A model generated the notes under the pieces. It was not told the origin of the DNA. It did no database searches and saw only the letters and a list, made by a program, of their open reading frames with translations. A DNA stretch of 57,627 bases from the NCBI GenBank assembly GCA_905215805.1, contig CAJMRL010000017.1:1-57627 (forward strand). Reading direction: 5' to 3'. Position numbers and translations under genes: made by a program. Of this stretch, positions 8,504 to 16,675 are shown in pieces (the stretch's first letter is position 1; every line of letters starts with the position of its first letter). This stretch comes from an uncultured bacterium. Its GTDB lineage: Bacteria > Bacillota > Clostridia > UBA1381.

Positions 8504-9073
8504 ATGAAATTTGAACAGGCGTTTAAGAAGTTTAAGGACGAGTTTACAGATGTTGACATTTCCGGGCTTGATGATCTTGCTTTACAGATTACCATAAGCG
8601 ATGAGGATTGCGGCGGTACTTTCTATACAGAGCTTAAGTCAGGCGTACTCAGCATTGAACCATATGATTACAAAGATAATAACGCCATAGTTGATGTTTC
8701 AAGAGCCGCTCTCAACAATCTTATTGACGGCAAAATTACCGTTGAGCAGGCAATCGACAGCGGAGAGCTTACTGTCAAAGGCGAGCTTGATAAACTTCAT
8801 GGTCTTATAGACGCTGTATCTGCTTCGATTCAGAAGGCAAAACAGGAAAAGGCAGCTAAAGCAGCTAAAGAAACAGCGGAAAAAGCAAAGAAAGAAGCTG
8901 CAGAAAAGGCAGCCAAAGAGAAAGCAGAGAAAGAAGCCGCAGAAAAAGCTGCAAAGGAAAAGGCAGAAAAGGAAGCCGCAGAAAAAGCCTCTAAAGCAAA
9001 AGCTGTTAAAGCAACTAAACCGGCTGCAACAAAAGCTCCTGCTAAAAGAACAGCTTCTAAAGCTACAAAATAA
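8504..9073 (+). CDS. SCP2-domain protein with Lys/Ala/Glu repeat tail
   Basis: A 189-residue cytoplasmic protein. Residues 1-105 fit the SCP2 sterol-carrier fold, a small lipid-binding domain, including the Asp-Gly-Lys-Ile-Thr-Val-Glu-Gln-Ala segment and the following Gly-Glu-Leu strand typical of these domains. Residues 106-189 are a very basic helical tail containing three tandem copies of a 13-residue unit based on Lys-Glu-Ala-Ala-Glu-Lys-Ala, ending in a Lys/Thr/Pro-rich segment that resembles histone H1 or TolA tails. It has its own consensus promoter and terminator, so it is probably a well-expressed single gene. Function unknown; the tail could bind nucleic acid or act as a spacer. Confidence 0.72.
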   Translation: MKFEQAFKKFKDEFTDVDISGLDDLALQITISDEDCGGTFYTELKSGVLSIEPYDYKDNNAIVDVSRAALNNLIDGKITVEQAIDSGELTVKGELDKLHGLIDAVSASIQKAKQEKAAKAAKETAEKAKKEAAEKAAKEKAEKEAAEKAAKEKAEKEAAEKASKAKAVKATKPAATKAPAKRTASKATK

Positions 9074-9090
9074 AAATTACATAAAATCAA

Positions 9091-9124
9091 AAAATGTCTC
9101 AAAAATGTTTGAGGCATTTTTTTA
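9091..9124 (+). terminator. Rho-independent terminator after the SCP2 gene
   Basis: A 13-pair stem (9091-9103 with 9108-9120, one G-T pair) has a 4-base loop and runs into a T tract. It separates the SCP2 gene from thiW. Confidence 0.88.
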
Positions 9125-9137
9125 GGAAGGATCATTA

Positions 9138-9638
9138 ATGAATAAGTACGCTACTCGTAAAATTGCTATTTCAGGCATACTCATTGCTGCCGGAGTTATT
9201 TTTTCGGCTGTTTCGTTCCCCATCGGAGCGTCTAAATGTGCTCCGATTCAGCATTTTATAAATATTATATCCGCAGTCTTTCTGGGACCGTATTATGGAG
9301 TTTGTATGGCTTTTATAACATCTATAATACGTGTTGCGTCAGGTCTGGGAACCATTCTGGCTTTTCCGGGAAGTATGTGCGGTGCTTTTCTCTCGGGAAT
9401 ATTATATAAATATACTAAAAAGCTACCGTTCGCATATATCGGCGAATTATTTGGCACAGGAATTATAGGAGCGGTATTGGCTTATCCTATCGCTTCTGGA
9501 CTTATGGGTAAAGAAGCGGCAATATTTACCTATGTCATTCCATTCCTTGTAAGTTCTTTGGGCGGTACTATAATAGCCATGATACTTACAGGTATAATGA
9601 AAAAAACTCATGCTCTTGATAAATTTCTTGGTGATTAA
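9138..9638 (+). CDS. thiW: Thiazole precursor ECF transporter substrate protein ThiW
   Basis: A 166-residue membrane S-component that is thought to import the hydroxyethylthiazole half of thiamine through a shared ECF energizing module. Five to six hydrophobic helices are visible, together with the family pattern Pro-Ile-Gly-Ala-Ser-Lys-Cys-Ala-Pro-Ile-Gln-His near residues 28-39. It is the first gene of thiWMED, 2 bases before thiM. No EcfA or EcfT gene is in the window. Its ribosome binding site is aggaagg just before the start. Confidence 0.9.
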   Translation: MNKYATRKIAISGILIAAGVIFSAVSFPIGASKCAPIQHFINIISAVFLGPYYGVCMAFITSIIRVASGLGTILAFPGSMCGAFLSGILYKYTKKLPFAYIGELFGTGIIGAVLAYPIASGLMGKEAAIFTYVIPFLVSSLGGTIIAMILTGIMKKTHALDKFLGD

Positions 9639-9640
9639 AT

Positions 9641-10426
9641 ATGTTTGAAAATATAATTTCAGCGGTACAAAAAAAGCAGCCGCATATACATAACATAACA
9701 AACTTTGTAAGTGCCACTGACCAGGCTAATATTACGCTTGCTGTCGGAGGTTCTCCTATCATGGCAAGCTCACCAAAGGAAGCTGCTCAAGTGTGCTCCG
9801 TATGCGATGGCCTTGTTCTCAATACAGGAATATTAACAGACAGCGCTTTTGAAGCAATGCTTTATGCCGGTGAGGAAGCAAACAATAGAAATATTCCTAT
9901 TGTACTGGATCCTGTCGGAGCGGGCGTTTCAAAATTTCGTACAGACGCAATTATTAAGATTATCAAAACCTTGCATTTGAGCGCTATACATCTTAATGCT
10001 TCGGAGCTTCACGCTCTTTGCACCGGCAAATCAAACCCTGGCGGCGTGGACGCTTTCGGAAACTTTTCTCTTGATTTGATAATTTCTAATTCTCAAAGAC
10101 TTTCCGAATATACAGGTGCAGTTGTTGCCGTCACAGGTGCAGACGATGTAATCACCCAAAATGAACGCAACGCTGTTGTACATAATGGTTCTCCGATGCT
10201 AAAAAAAATCACGGCGACGGGATGTATGCTTTCGTCTGTAATGGGGGTATATTGCGCTGCTGTTCCGGATAATATATTTGATGCAGTTCTTAGTGCAGTT
10301 ACTTTATTTGGCGTAAGCTCACAGCGTGCTTGGAAGGACGGCATGGGACTGGGTACGTATAAAATAAAATTTTTTGATGAAATAACCTATCCTGATTTTG
10401 GAGGTGCTAATATTGAATACCGATAA
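9641..10426 (+). CDS. thiM: Hydroxyethylthiazole kinase
   Basis: Phosphorylates 4-methyl-5-(2-hydroxyethyl)thiazole in thiamine salvage; 261 residues, normal length. Visible motifs are Gly-Gly-Ser-Pro-Ile-Met-Ala near residue 36, Asp-Pro-Val-Gly-Ala-Gly-Val and, near residue 190, Thr-Ala-Thr-Gly-Cys-Met-Leu-Ser containing the active-site Cys region (Ala replaces the more usual Gly in Thr-Gly-Thr-Gly-Cys). It lies 2 bases after thiW, and its end overlaps thiE. Confidence 0.95.
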   Translation: MFENIISAVQKKQPHIHNITNFVSATDQANITLAVGGSPIMASSPKEAAQVCSVCDGLVLNTGILTDSAFEAMLYAGEEANNRNIPIVLDPVGAGVSKFRTDAIIKIIKTLHLSAIHLNASELHALCTGKSNPGGVDAFGNFSLDLIISNSQRLSEYTGAVVAVTGADDVITQNERNAVVHNGSPMLKKITATGCMLSSVMGVYCAAVPDNIFDAVLSAVTLFGVSSQRAWKDGMGLGTYKIKFFDEITYPDFGGANIEYR

Positions 10427-11045
10427 ACTTTTGCTCTATGCAGTAACTGATCGTTCATACCTTAACGAAAAACCTCTTTCTATTGCTGTAGAAGAAGCAA
10501 TACTTGGCGGTGCTACTATGATACAGCTCAGAGAAAAGGAACTGGATTTAGAGAACTTTATAAAAACAGCCATAGAAATAAAAAGAATCTGCTCGAAATA
10601 TATGGTACCGCTTATTATTAATGACAATGTACAGGTGTGCATTTATGTAGATGCTGATGGTGTTCATCTTGGTCAAGGTGATATGCCTCTGGATAAAGCT
10701 CGTGAGCAGCTCGGAAAAGACAAGATTATAGGAATAACCGCCAAAACTATTGAACAAGCAAAATCTGCTGAATTAAACGGCGCTGATTATATAGGTTGCG
10801 GTGCTGTATTCGGTACCGCTACCAAGAATGACGCAAAAAAAATGGAGCTTTCTACTTTAAATGCAATCTGCAATTCCGTTAGCATACCTGTCGTTGCAAT
10901 CGGCGGTATCTCTGCCGATAATGTTGATCTCCTCCAAGGCAGCGGTATTTCCGGAGCAGCAGTTGTTTCCGGTATATTTGCCCGTCAAGATATACGCAAA
11001 GCAGCTCAATATTTATCTGAAAGGTTAAGGAATATAGTAAAATGA
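10413..11045 (+). CDS. thiE: Thiamine phosphate synthase
   Basis: Joins hydroxymethylpyrimidine diphosphate and thiazole phosphate to give thiamine phosphate; 210 residues as called. Motifs seen are Ile-Gln-Leu-Arg-Glu-Lys, Ile-Ile-Asn-Asp, Asp-Gly-Val-His-Leu-Gly-Gln, and Gly-Cys-Gly-Ala-Val-Phe-Gly-Thr-Ala-Thr-Lys for phosphate binding. I chose the TTG at 10413 because a strong ggaggtg site at 10400-10405 lies 8 bases upstream; TTG at 10398 or GTG at 10404 would disrupt that spacing. It overlaps thiM by 14 bases and thiD by 4. Confidence 0.93.
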   Translation: MNTDKLLLYAVTDRSYLNEKPLSIAVEEAILGGATMIQLREKELDLENFIKTAIEIKRICSKYMVPLIINDNVQVCIYVDADGVHLGQGDMPLDKAREQLGKDKIIGITAKTIEQAKSAELNGADYIGCGAVFGTATKNDAKKMELSTLNAICNSVSIPVVAIGGISADNVDLLQGSGISGAAVVSGIFARQDIRKAAQYLSERLRNIVK

Positions 11046-11821
11046 ATACAGCTCTTACAATAGCGGGATCTGACTGTTCAGGCGGTGCCGGTATACAGGC
11101 AGATATTAAAACCATGACAGCAAATAAAGTGTACGGTATGAGTGTTATCACCTCAGTTACAGTCCAAAATACTCTTGGAGTATCGGGAGTTTATGATATG
11201 AGTCCGAACTGCGTCTGTGAACAGCTTGACGCCGTATTTACCGATATTTTTCCTGATAGTGTAAAAATAGGAATGGTTTCTAATATAGAACTCATAAAAG
11301 TAATTTCGAAAAGATTACAATATTATAAAGCAAAAAATATTGTTCTTGATCCGGTAATGGTCTCTACCAGCGGACACAAGCTTCTTGAAGATGATGCAGT
11401 AGAAGCCCTTATTTCAAAAATGTTTCCGTTAGCCGATATTATAACACCGAATATTCCGGAAGCGCAGGCTCTTACAGGCTTAAGCATAAACAATACACAT
11501 GATATGCTTATTGCAGCTGAAACCCTTTCAGCAAAATTTAATACCCGTGTACTTTTAAAGGGAGGACACCTCTCTCAAAATGGAAGTGATCTTCTTTATG
11601 AAAATAATTCGGCGATATGGTTCAATTCAAAACATATTGACAATCCTAACACCCACGGAACAGGCTGTACCCTTTCATCAGCCATCGCATCAGGACTTGC
11701 AAAAGGAATGGACATGTATAATGCCGTAAAATATGCTAAAAACTATATTTCAGGCGCTCTTGAAGCTATGATGAATATCGGGCACGGAAATGGTCCGGTA
11801 AATCATATGTGGAATTTATAA
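11042..11821 (+). CDS. thiD: Hydroxymethylpyrimidine (phosphate) kinase
   Basis: Phosphorylates HMP and HMP-phosphate to supply the pyrimidine half of thiamine; 259 residues. Ribokinase-fold motifs include Gly-Ser-Asp-Cys-Ser-Gly-Gly-Ala-Gly-Ile-Gln-Ala-Asp at residues 9-21, Asp-Pro-Val-Met-Val, and the anion-hole signature His-Gly-Thr-Gly-Cys-Thr-Leu-Ser near the C-terminus. It starts on a 4-base overlap with thiE and ends the operon. No thiC or thiG is present, so this operon covers salvage only. Confidence 0.95.
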   Translation: MNTALTIAGSDCSGGAGIQADIKTMTANKVYGMSVITSVTVQNTLGVSGVYDMSPNCVCEQLDAVFTDIFPDSVKIGMVSNIELIKVISKRLQYYKAKNIVLDPVMVSTSGHKLLEDDAVEALISKMFPLADIITPNIPEAQALTGLSINNTHDMLIAAETLSAKFNTRVLLKGGHLSQNGSDLLYENNSAIWFNSKHIDNPNTHGTGCTLSSAIASGLAKGMDMYNAVKYAKNYISGALEAMMNIGHGNGPVNHMWNL

Positions 11822-11856
11822 AAATTAATTTCTTTAAAAGATAATATATAACACGT

Positions 11857-11896
11857 CTCCTAATTCATACAAGATATTAAATGTATGAATTAGGAG
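11857..11896 (+). terminator. Long perfect hairpin after thiD, probable terminator
   Basis: A perfect 15-pair inverted repeat (11857-11871 and 11882-11896) with a 10-base loop. It lacks a good T run, so termination may be weak. The right arm contains an aggagg sequence that would be hidden in the stem, but no convincing gene follows it. Confidence 0.55.
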
Positions 11897-11979
11897 GTAT
11901 TTAAATCGCTTGTTTTGTCTATTCAATATGATTTTAAATATACAGACTCATTACTAATTCTGAAACATTGATTTCTCCA

Positions 11980-12008
11980 TTGACATTTTCCTTTAAAAAT
12001 GTTAGTAT
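11980..12008 (+). promoter_or_regulatory. Sigma-A promoter of the 12.07-16.4 kb block
   Basis: TTGACA (11980-11985), a 17-base spacer and TAGTAT (12003-12008), about 60 bases before the TIGR00266 gene. Confidence 0.75.
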
Positions 12009-12069
12009 AGTATTATAAATCTACGATGTGCTAGAATTGCGCATCACTTAATACAAAGGAGGCATTTAT

Positions 12070-12747
12070 ATGCGATATGAAATAAAAGGCGGCAGCTTTC
12101 CCGTTGTTACATGTTATCTCAACAACGGCGAATCGATGATAACGGAAAACGGCTCTATGGTATGGCAGACTCCAAACGTAAAAATGGAAACACATGGCGG
12201 CGGCATAGGCAAAATGTTTTCAAAGGCTCTTTCTGGAGAATCTATATTCCAGAATACCTTCACGGCAAACGGAGATGGTATGGTCACATTCGGTTCAAGC
12301 TTCCCCGGAAAGATACTCCCGATTGAAATAGGTCCGGGAAAGGAAATGATCCTTCAGAAAGGCTCGTTCCTCGCGGCGGAATCTAGCGTGGAGCTGAGCA
12401 TTTATTTCAACAGAAAACTTGGTGCAGGTTTTTTCGGCGGCGAAGGCTTTATAATGCAGAAACTTTCCGGCAGGGGTATGGCATTTGCAGAAATAGATGG
12501 AGAGTTAGTCGAATATAACCTTGATGTTGGTGAAACGCTGATTGCTGACACCGGAAACGTTGCCGGTTTTGAGATAAGCGTTTCTATGGATATAAAGCAG
12601 GTGCCGGGACTAAAAAACAAACTTCTTGGAGGCGAGGGCTTCTTTAATACTATGCTCACGGGTCCCGGAAAGGTGTGGCTCCAAACCATGCCGATATCAA
12701 ACGTTGCAAGAGCAATAAACAGATTTATTCCGGCAAAGACTCAATAA
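12070..12747 (+). CDS. TIGR00266 / AIM24 family protein
   Basis: A 225-residue Gly-rich beta-strand protein of the TIGR00266 family, of unknown biochemical function. The repeated Gly-Gly-Glu-Gly-Phe motif (two copies, near residues 124 and 184), the opening Arg-Tyr-Glu-Ile-Lys-Gly-Gly and the terminal Val-Trp-Leu-Gln-Thr-Met-Pro segment are characteristic. There is no signal peptide or membrane segment. An aggaggc ribosome site precedes the start. It is the first gene of a block with higher G+C than the rest of the window. Confidence 0.85.
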   Translation: MRYEIKGGSFPVVTCYLNNGESMITENGSMVWQTPNVKMETHGGGIGKMFSKALSGESIFQNTFTANGDGMVTFGSSFPGKILPIEIGPGKEMILQKGSFLAAESSVELSIYFNRKLGAGFFGGEGFIMQKLSGRGMAFAEIDGELVEYNLDVGETLIADTGNVAGFEISVSMDIKQVPGLKNKLLGGEGFFNTMLTGPGKVWLQTMPISNVARAINRFIPAKTQ

Positions 12748-12812
12748 GGTCATATGCCTATACCTTGCGGCGGTATCAGCTTTTATGTTTAATCAATCGA
12801 AAGGTTTTAAAA

Positions 12813-13520
12813 ATGAAAAAGACACTGTTTCTAATGGGGCTCAGAGATGGCATACCTATTGCAACAGGATATTTTGCTGTTTCGTTCTCGTTCGGCATAG
12901 CGGCGGTTGCGGCAGGACTTGCACCGTTTGAGGCACTTCTCATATCTATGACCAATCTTACATCGGCGGGGCAGTTCGCAGCGATAGGTATAATAACGGG
13001 CGGCGGCTCGTACATAGAGATGGCACTTTCGCAGCTCGTAATAAATATGCGCTACGCGCTTATGAGCCTGTCGCTCTCTCAGAAGCTCGACAGATCGTTC
13101 ACAAGGCTGCAATCACTGATCCTCGGACATGCTGTAACGGACGAGATTTTTGCCGTGGCTATGAGTCGTTCCGGCAGGCTTAGACCGATATATTTTCTTG
13201 GACTTGCGGCTCTGCCATACATAGGCTGGTCCGGCGGCACGGCAGCAGGCGCGTTTTTTGGCTCCCTGATGCCAGAAATGCTGACATCGTCGTTGTCCGT
13301 TTCACTCTACGGTATGTTCATAGCAATAATAGTACCAGCGGCAAAAAAGGAACGTCCGGTGCTCATCGTGACGCTCACAGCCATTGTGCTTAGCTTTGCG
13401 ATATACTATATCCCCGCGTTCGGATTCATCAGCAGCGGTTTTTCAATAATTATCTGTGCCGTTCTTGCATCGGCAGTAGGTGCGTTGCTTTTCCCTACTG
13501 ATGAGGAGGGTGAAGGATGA
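12813..13520 (+). CDS. azlC: AzlC-family branched-chain amino acid exporter subunit
   Basis: A 235-residue polytopic membrane protein matching the AzlC family. The N-terminal Asp-Gly-Ile-Pro-Ile-Ala-Thr-Gly-Tyr segment and the Thr-Asn-Leu-Thr-Ser-Ala-Gly-Gln-Phe-Ala segment are conserved. I chose the ATG at 12813 behind an aaagg site; the longer open frame has no such support. AzlC pairs with AzlD, which overlaps by 4 bases here, to export branched-chain amino acids. The transported compound here is not known. Confidence 0.88.
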   Translation: MKKTLFLMGLRDGIPIATGYFAVSFSFGIAAVAAGLAPFEALLISMTNLTSAGQFAAIGIITGGGSYIEMALSQLVINMRYALMSLSLSQKLDRSFTRLQSLILGHAVTDEIFAVAMSRSGRLRPIYFLGLAALPYIGWSGGTAAGAFFGSLMPEMLTSSLSVSLYGMFIAIIVPAAKKERPVLIVTLTAIVLSFAIYYIPAFGFISSGFSIIICAVLASAVGALLFPTDEEGEG

Positions 13521-13828
13521 ACGTAAGCTTTATAATATATCTTGCAATAATGTTTGCAGTCACTTATCTTATACGCGTGCTCCCACTTACGTTAATACGC
13601 GGACGGATAAAAAACAGGTATATACGCTCATTTTTGACATATATACCTTATACCGTGCTGGGTGCAATGACTTTTCCGGCGATCTTCTATGCAGTTGACA
13701 ACATTGCTGCAGCCGCGGCAGGAGCTGTAGCGGCGCTTATTGCTGCATTCTTTGGACGGGGGCTTTGCACAGTTGCAGCATGTGCAAGTGCAGCGGTATA
13801 TATAGTAATGATGTTAACAGGAGGCTGA
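13517..13828 (+). CDS. azlD: AzlD-family transporter small subunit
   Basis: A 103-residue membrane protein with three to four hydrophobic helices and the family motif Thr-Tyr-Leu-Ile-Arg-Val-Leu-Pro-Leu-Thr near residues 14-23. It starts on a 4-base overlap with azlC and ends 2 bases before the ferredoxin gene. The last helices are Ala-rich. Confidence 0.85.
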   Translation: MNVSFIIYLAIMFAVTYLIRVLPLTLIRGRIKNRYIRSFLTYIPYTVLGAMTFPAIFYAVDNIAAAAAGAVAALIAAFFGRGLCTVAACASAAVYIVMMLTGG

Positions 13829-13830
13829 CC

Positions 13831-14154
13831 ATGGCAAAACGATACGCATTCGTAAAAGAAAAACAATGTGCGGCATGTGGCGCATGCGAAAACGTGTGTC
13901 CGCGAGAAGCGATAGCGGTGTACCGCGGCTGCTTTGCGACAGTCGATATTTCCCTATGCGTGGGATGTGGGCTCTGTGAAAAAGTATGTCCTGCAAACGC
14001 CGTATTGATACGTGACCGCAAAGACGAAAAGCTCGGCATGGAATGCAGTCTTGAGGATAAGGCAACTGGCGCCTGTCCAATGTGCCGCGCACTCGCAACA
14101 AACGTGCCGTATACACCGGAAATACCGTTGCCTTCAAGGAGGAAAAAGCAATGA
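13831..14154 (+). CDS. Ferredoxin with two [4Fe-4S] clusters
   Basis: A 107-residue electron carrier. Two CxxCxxCxxxCP motifs are visible, at about residues 12-23 and 41-52, each able to hold a [4Fe-4S] cluster. A C-terminal extension of about 50 residues carries three further Cys, including a Cys-Pro-Met-Cys. The start at 13831 follows an aggaggc site. The stop overlaps the next gene, a NapH/NosR-like membrane protein, by 4 bases (ATGA), so the two are probably partners. Confidence 0.88.
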   Translation: MAKRYAFVKEKQCAACGACENVCPREAIAVYRGCFATVDISLCVGCGLCEKVCPANAVLIRDRKDEKLGMECSLEDKATGACPMCRALATNVPYTPEIPLPSRRKKQ

Positions 14155-14732
14155 GTTCAAAGAAAAAGCATTGGTACGATTATTTATGGATATGGTCGAT
14201 CTTGTTTTTCGCACTGGGGTTCTTCAATATCATGTTCGCATGGTTAGGGATGCTCGATTTTCTCATACCGCTGATAATAGCGATATTCGGAGGTAACAAG
14301 TGGTTCTGCAACCACCTCTGCGGCAGAGGTCAGCTGTTTGGTCTGCTCGGGAACAGAATTAGCCGTAAGAAACCAACACCGCATTGGCTCGCTTCGCGCA
14401 CATTCCGATACATATTTTTGGTGTTTTTTATGCTGATGTTTATAAATATCATATTTCAGACATATCTGGTCGCATCCGGCGGCAGTGGGTTGACAGAGTC
14501 AATAAAATTGCTATGGACAATACGTGTTCCATGGGGATGGACGTATTCACCCGGCATATTCCCCGACTGGGCGGCACAGTTCGCATTCGGATTTTACGGA
14601 CTTATGCTAACCTCGGCTATAATAGGCATTGTGGTAATGTCTTTATATAGGCCCCGCTCGTGGTGTGCTTTCTGCCCGATGGGAACAATGACACAGTCAA
14701 TATGCAAATTGAAGGGCAAAAAATATAAATAA
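14151..14732 (+). CDS. NapH/NosR-like membrane iron-sulfur protein
   Basis: A 193-residue membrane protein with four to five hydrophobic segments. It has two Cys motifs, Cys-Asn-His-Leu-Cys-Gly-Arg near residue 50 and Cys-Ala-Phe-Cys-Pro-Met-Gly-Thr near residue 176, which resemble the pair of membrane-edge motifs in NapH, NosR and CcoG type polyferredoxins. The extra C-terminal ferredoxin domain of NapH is missing; the separate ferredoxin gene just upstream may replace it. Probably moves electrons between quinone or membrane donors and a soluble partner. Specific role unknown. Confidence 0.72.
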   Translation: MSSKKKHWYDYLWIWSILFFALGFFNIMFAWLGMLDFLIPLIIAIFGGNKWFCNHLCGRGQLFGLLGNRISRKKPTPHWLASRTFRYIFLVFFMLMFINIIFQTYLVASGGSGLTESIKLLWTIRVPWGWTYSPGIFPDWAAQFAFGFYGLMLTSAIIGIVVMSLYRPRSWCAFCPMGTMTQSICKLKGKKYK

Positions 14733-14786
14733 TCGTGAAGTACACGTTTTACAATAACCCACATAAAATAAGGAGGCATTTACATC

Positions 14787-16424
14787 ATGAAGGTTCTTAT
14801 AATCGGCGGAGTCGCGGGCGGCGCCACTGCCGCGGCAAGGCTCAGAAGACTCGACGAAAACGCAGAGATAATCATAATAGAGCGCAGCGGCTATGTTTCA
14901 TACGCCAACTGTGGTCTGCCATACTATATAGGCGGAGAAATAACTGACCGCAGCGCACTCACGCTTCAAACCCCCGAAAGCTTTAAAAATCGTTTTAGAA
15001 TAGATGTGCGCGTTAGAGAAAAAGCGGTATCGATCGACCGCACATCAAAAACGGTAAGGATCCACAGACTTTCGGATGGAACGGAATATACGGAAAGTTA
15101 CGACAAGCTAATACTCTCACCGGGTGCACATCCCGTTGTACCTCAGTTACCAGGCATAAAAAGTAAGCGGATAATGACGCTGCGTACTGTTGAGGATACA
15201 TTCAGAATATATAGCTATGTATATGAGCATTCTCCGAAATCAGCGGTCATAATCGGCGGCGGCTTTATCGGGCTTGAAACAGCTGAAAATCTCAAGCGCT
15301 GCGGGCTCGATGTGACGATACTTCAACGCGGAAGCCACGTTATGCCACCGCTTGACAAGGACATGGCAGCCCCGGTACATACATATATGCGCAAAAACGG
15401 TATAGATCTGCATCTTAAAGCCTCCGTAACCGGATTTAAGGAAACTGAAAAATATATAACGGCAGTGACATCGGACGGAGAATTTACAGCTGACATGGCT
15501 GTGATGGCGATAGGTGTTGTACCGGAGAGTACACTTGCAAGGGATGCCGGGCTTAAGCTCGGCATAAAGGGTGCAATAGCAGTTAACACCCACATGCGCA
15601 CGTCGGACGAAAACATATACGCCGTAGGCGATGCTGCGGAAATAACGGATTTCATTTCGGGCAAAAAGACGGTCGTACCTTTAGCAGGTCCCGCCAACAA
15701 ACAAGGGCGCATAGCTGCAGACAATATATGCGGCGTAGAGAGTGAATATAAGGGTGTCCAGAGCTCATCTATACTCAAGCTCTTTGATATGACAGTGGCG
15801 TCCACCGGATATAATGAGAAAACCGCTGCGCTGTACGGCTTCGATTATGACTATGCCCTGCTGACCTCGGCGTCACATGCGACATATTATCCAGGAGCTA
15901 AAAGCATGAACATCAAGGTGTTGTTTGAAAAGGATACCGGTAAAATACTTGGTGCTCAGATAATCGGTTTTGATGGAGCAGACAAGAGAATCGATGTACT
16001 GGCAACAGCGATACGTGCAGGAATGACGGCATCCGAACTCACTGAACTTGAGCTTACATACGCACCTCCCTATTCATCAGCAAAGGATCCCGTCAACATG
16101 GCAGGATATGTTATTGAAAATATTATCACAGGCAAGGTAAAGCAGATACATTGGAAAGAAGCGCTTGAAGCAGACGGTGTCATACTCGATACACGCACCG
16201 ACTTTGAATATGCGCACGGACATATAGACGGAGCGATGCACATACCGCTCGACAGCCTGCGCGAAAGGCTGTCCGAGCTGCCGAAGGGCAAAAAGATATA
16301 CGTTCATTGTCAGAGCGGACTGCGCAGCTATATAGCCTGCCGAATCCTCTTACAAAAAGGTTATGACTGTTATAACATTGCCGGAGGTTACGGATACTAT
16401 GACGCGGTTTATAAAAATAAGTAA
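14787..16424 (+). CDS. CoA-disulfide reductase-like flavoprotein fused to rhodanese
   Basis: A 545-residue two-part enzyme. Residues 1-445 form an FAD- and NAD(P)H-dependent pyridine nucleotide-disulfide oxidoreductase with dinucleotide loops at residues 5-13 and about 153-160. The single active Cys42 lies in Ser-Tyr-Ala-Asn-Cys-Gly-Leu-Pro-Tyr. Residues 460-545 form a rhodanese domain with Cys508 in His-Cys-Gln-Ser-Gly-Leu-Arg-Ser. Such CoADR-RHD proteins reduce CoA disulfide, polysulfide or CoA persulfide. It ends the block, 54 bases after the membrane iron-sulfur protein, behind an aggaggc site. Confidence 0.9.
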   Translation: MKVLIIGGVAGGATAAARLRRLDENAEIIIIERSGYVSYANCGLPYYIGGEITDRSALTLQTPESFKNRFRIDVRVREKAVSIDRTSKTVRIHRLSDGTEYTESYDKLILSPGAHPVVPQLPGIKSKRIMTLRTVEDTFRIYSYVYEHSPKSAVIIGGGFIGLETAENLKRCGLDVTILQRGSHVMPPLDKDMAAPVHTYMRKNGIDLHLKASVTGFKETEKYITAVTSDGEFTADMAVMAIGVVPESTLARDAGLKLGIKGAIAVNTHMRTSDENIYAVGDAAEITDFISGKKTVVPLAGPANKQGRIAADNICGVESEYKGVQSSSILKLFDMTVASTGYNEKTAALYGFDYDYALLTSASHATYYPGAKSMNIKVLFEKDTGKILGAQIIGFDGADKRIDVLATAIRAGMTASELTELELTYAPPYSSAKDPVNMAGYVIENIITGKVKQIHWKEALEADGVILDTRTDFEYAHGHIDGAMHIPLDSLRERLSELPKGKKIYVHCQSGLRSYIACRILLQKGYDCYNIAGGYGYYDAVYKNK

Positions 16425-16496
16425 ATATGCCAACTGTTTAAATTTATTCCATTATTTGCATGATAACAGGCCTTTGAGAGCATGATACTTTGCATT

Positions 16497-16549
16497 GGGA
16501 GGATGCCATTAATCGCTTACGCGGCTGCATACGCATCCTCCCCTTTCTT
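16497..16549 (+). terminator. Terminator after the flavoprotein/rhodanese gene
   Basis: A perfect 10-pair stem gggaggatgc/gcatcctccc (16497-16506 and 16533-16542) with a long loop, followed by a T-rich stretch. Confidence 0.7.
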
Positions 16550-16561
16550 ATAAATTTATAA

Positions 16562-16603
16562 AAAACGGACCTTTATAGCTCGTAAAAGCATAAAGATCCG
16601 TTT
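16562..16603 (-). terminator. Terminator after pheT
   Basis: On the minus strand a long near-perfect stem (aaacggatcttta with taaaggtccgttt) runs into a T tract about 75 bases after the pheT stop. Confidence 0.82.
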
Positions 16604-16675
16604 ACATTTACTTACTAAAATTCAAACATTGACATTTCATTATACTTGGGTTGCTTTTTCATTCCCCTTAAGTTT

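Noticed and set aside
8860..9000. Repetitive purine-rich DNA resembling a tandem repeat array
   Set aside because: It is coding sequence for the Lys/Ala/Glu tail of the SCP2 protein.
11897..12000. Hidden small gene after the thiD hairpin, because the stem contains aggagg
   Set aside because: The only downstream start is a badly spaced TTG with a short, unremarkable frame.
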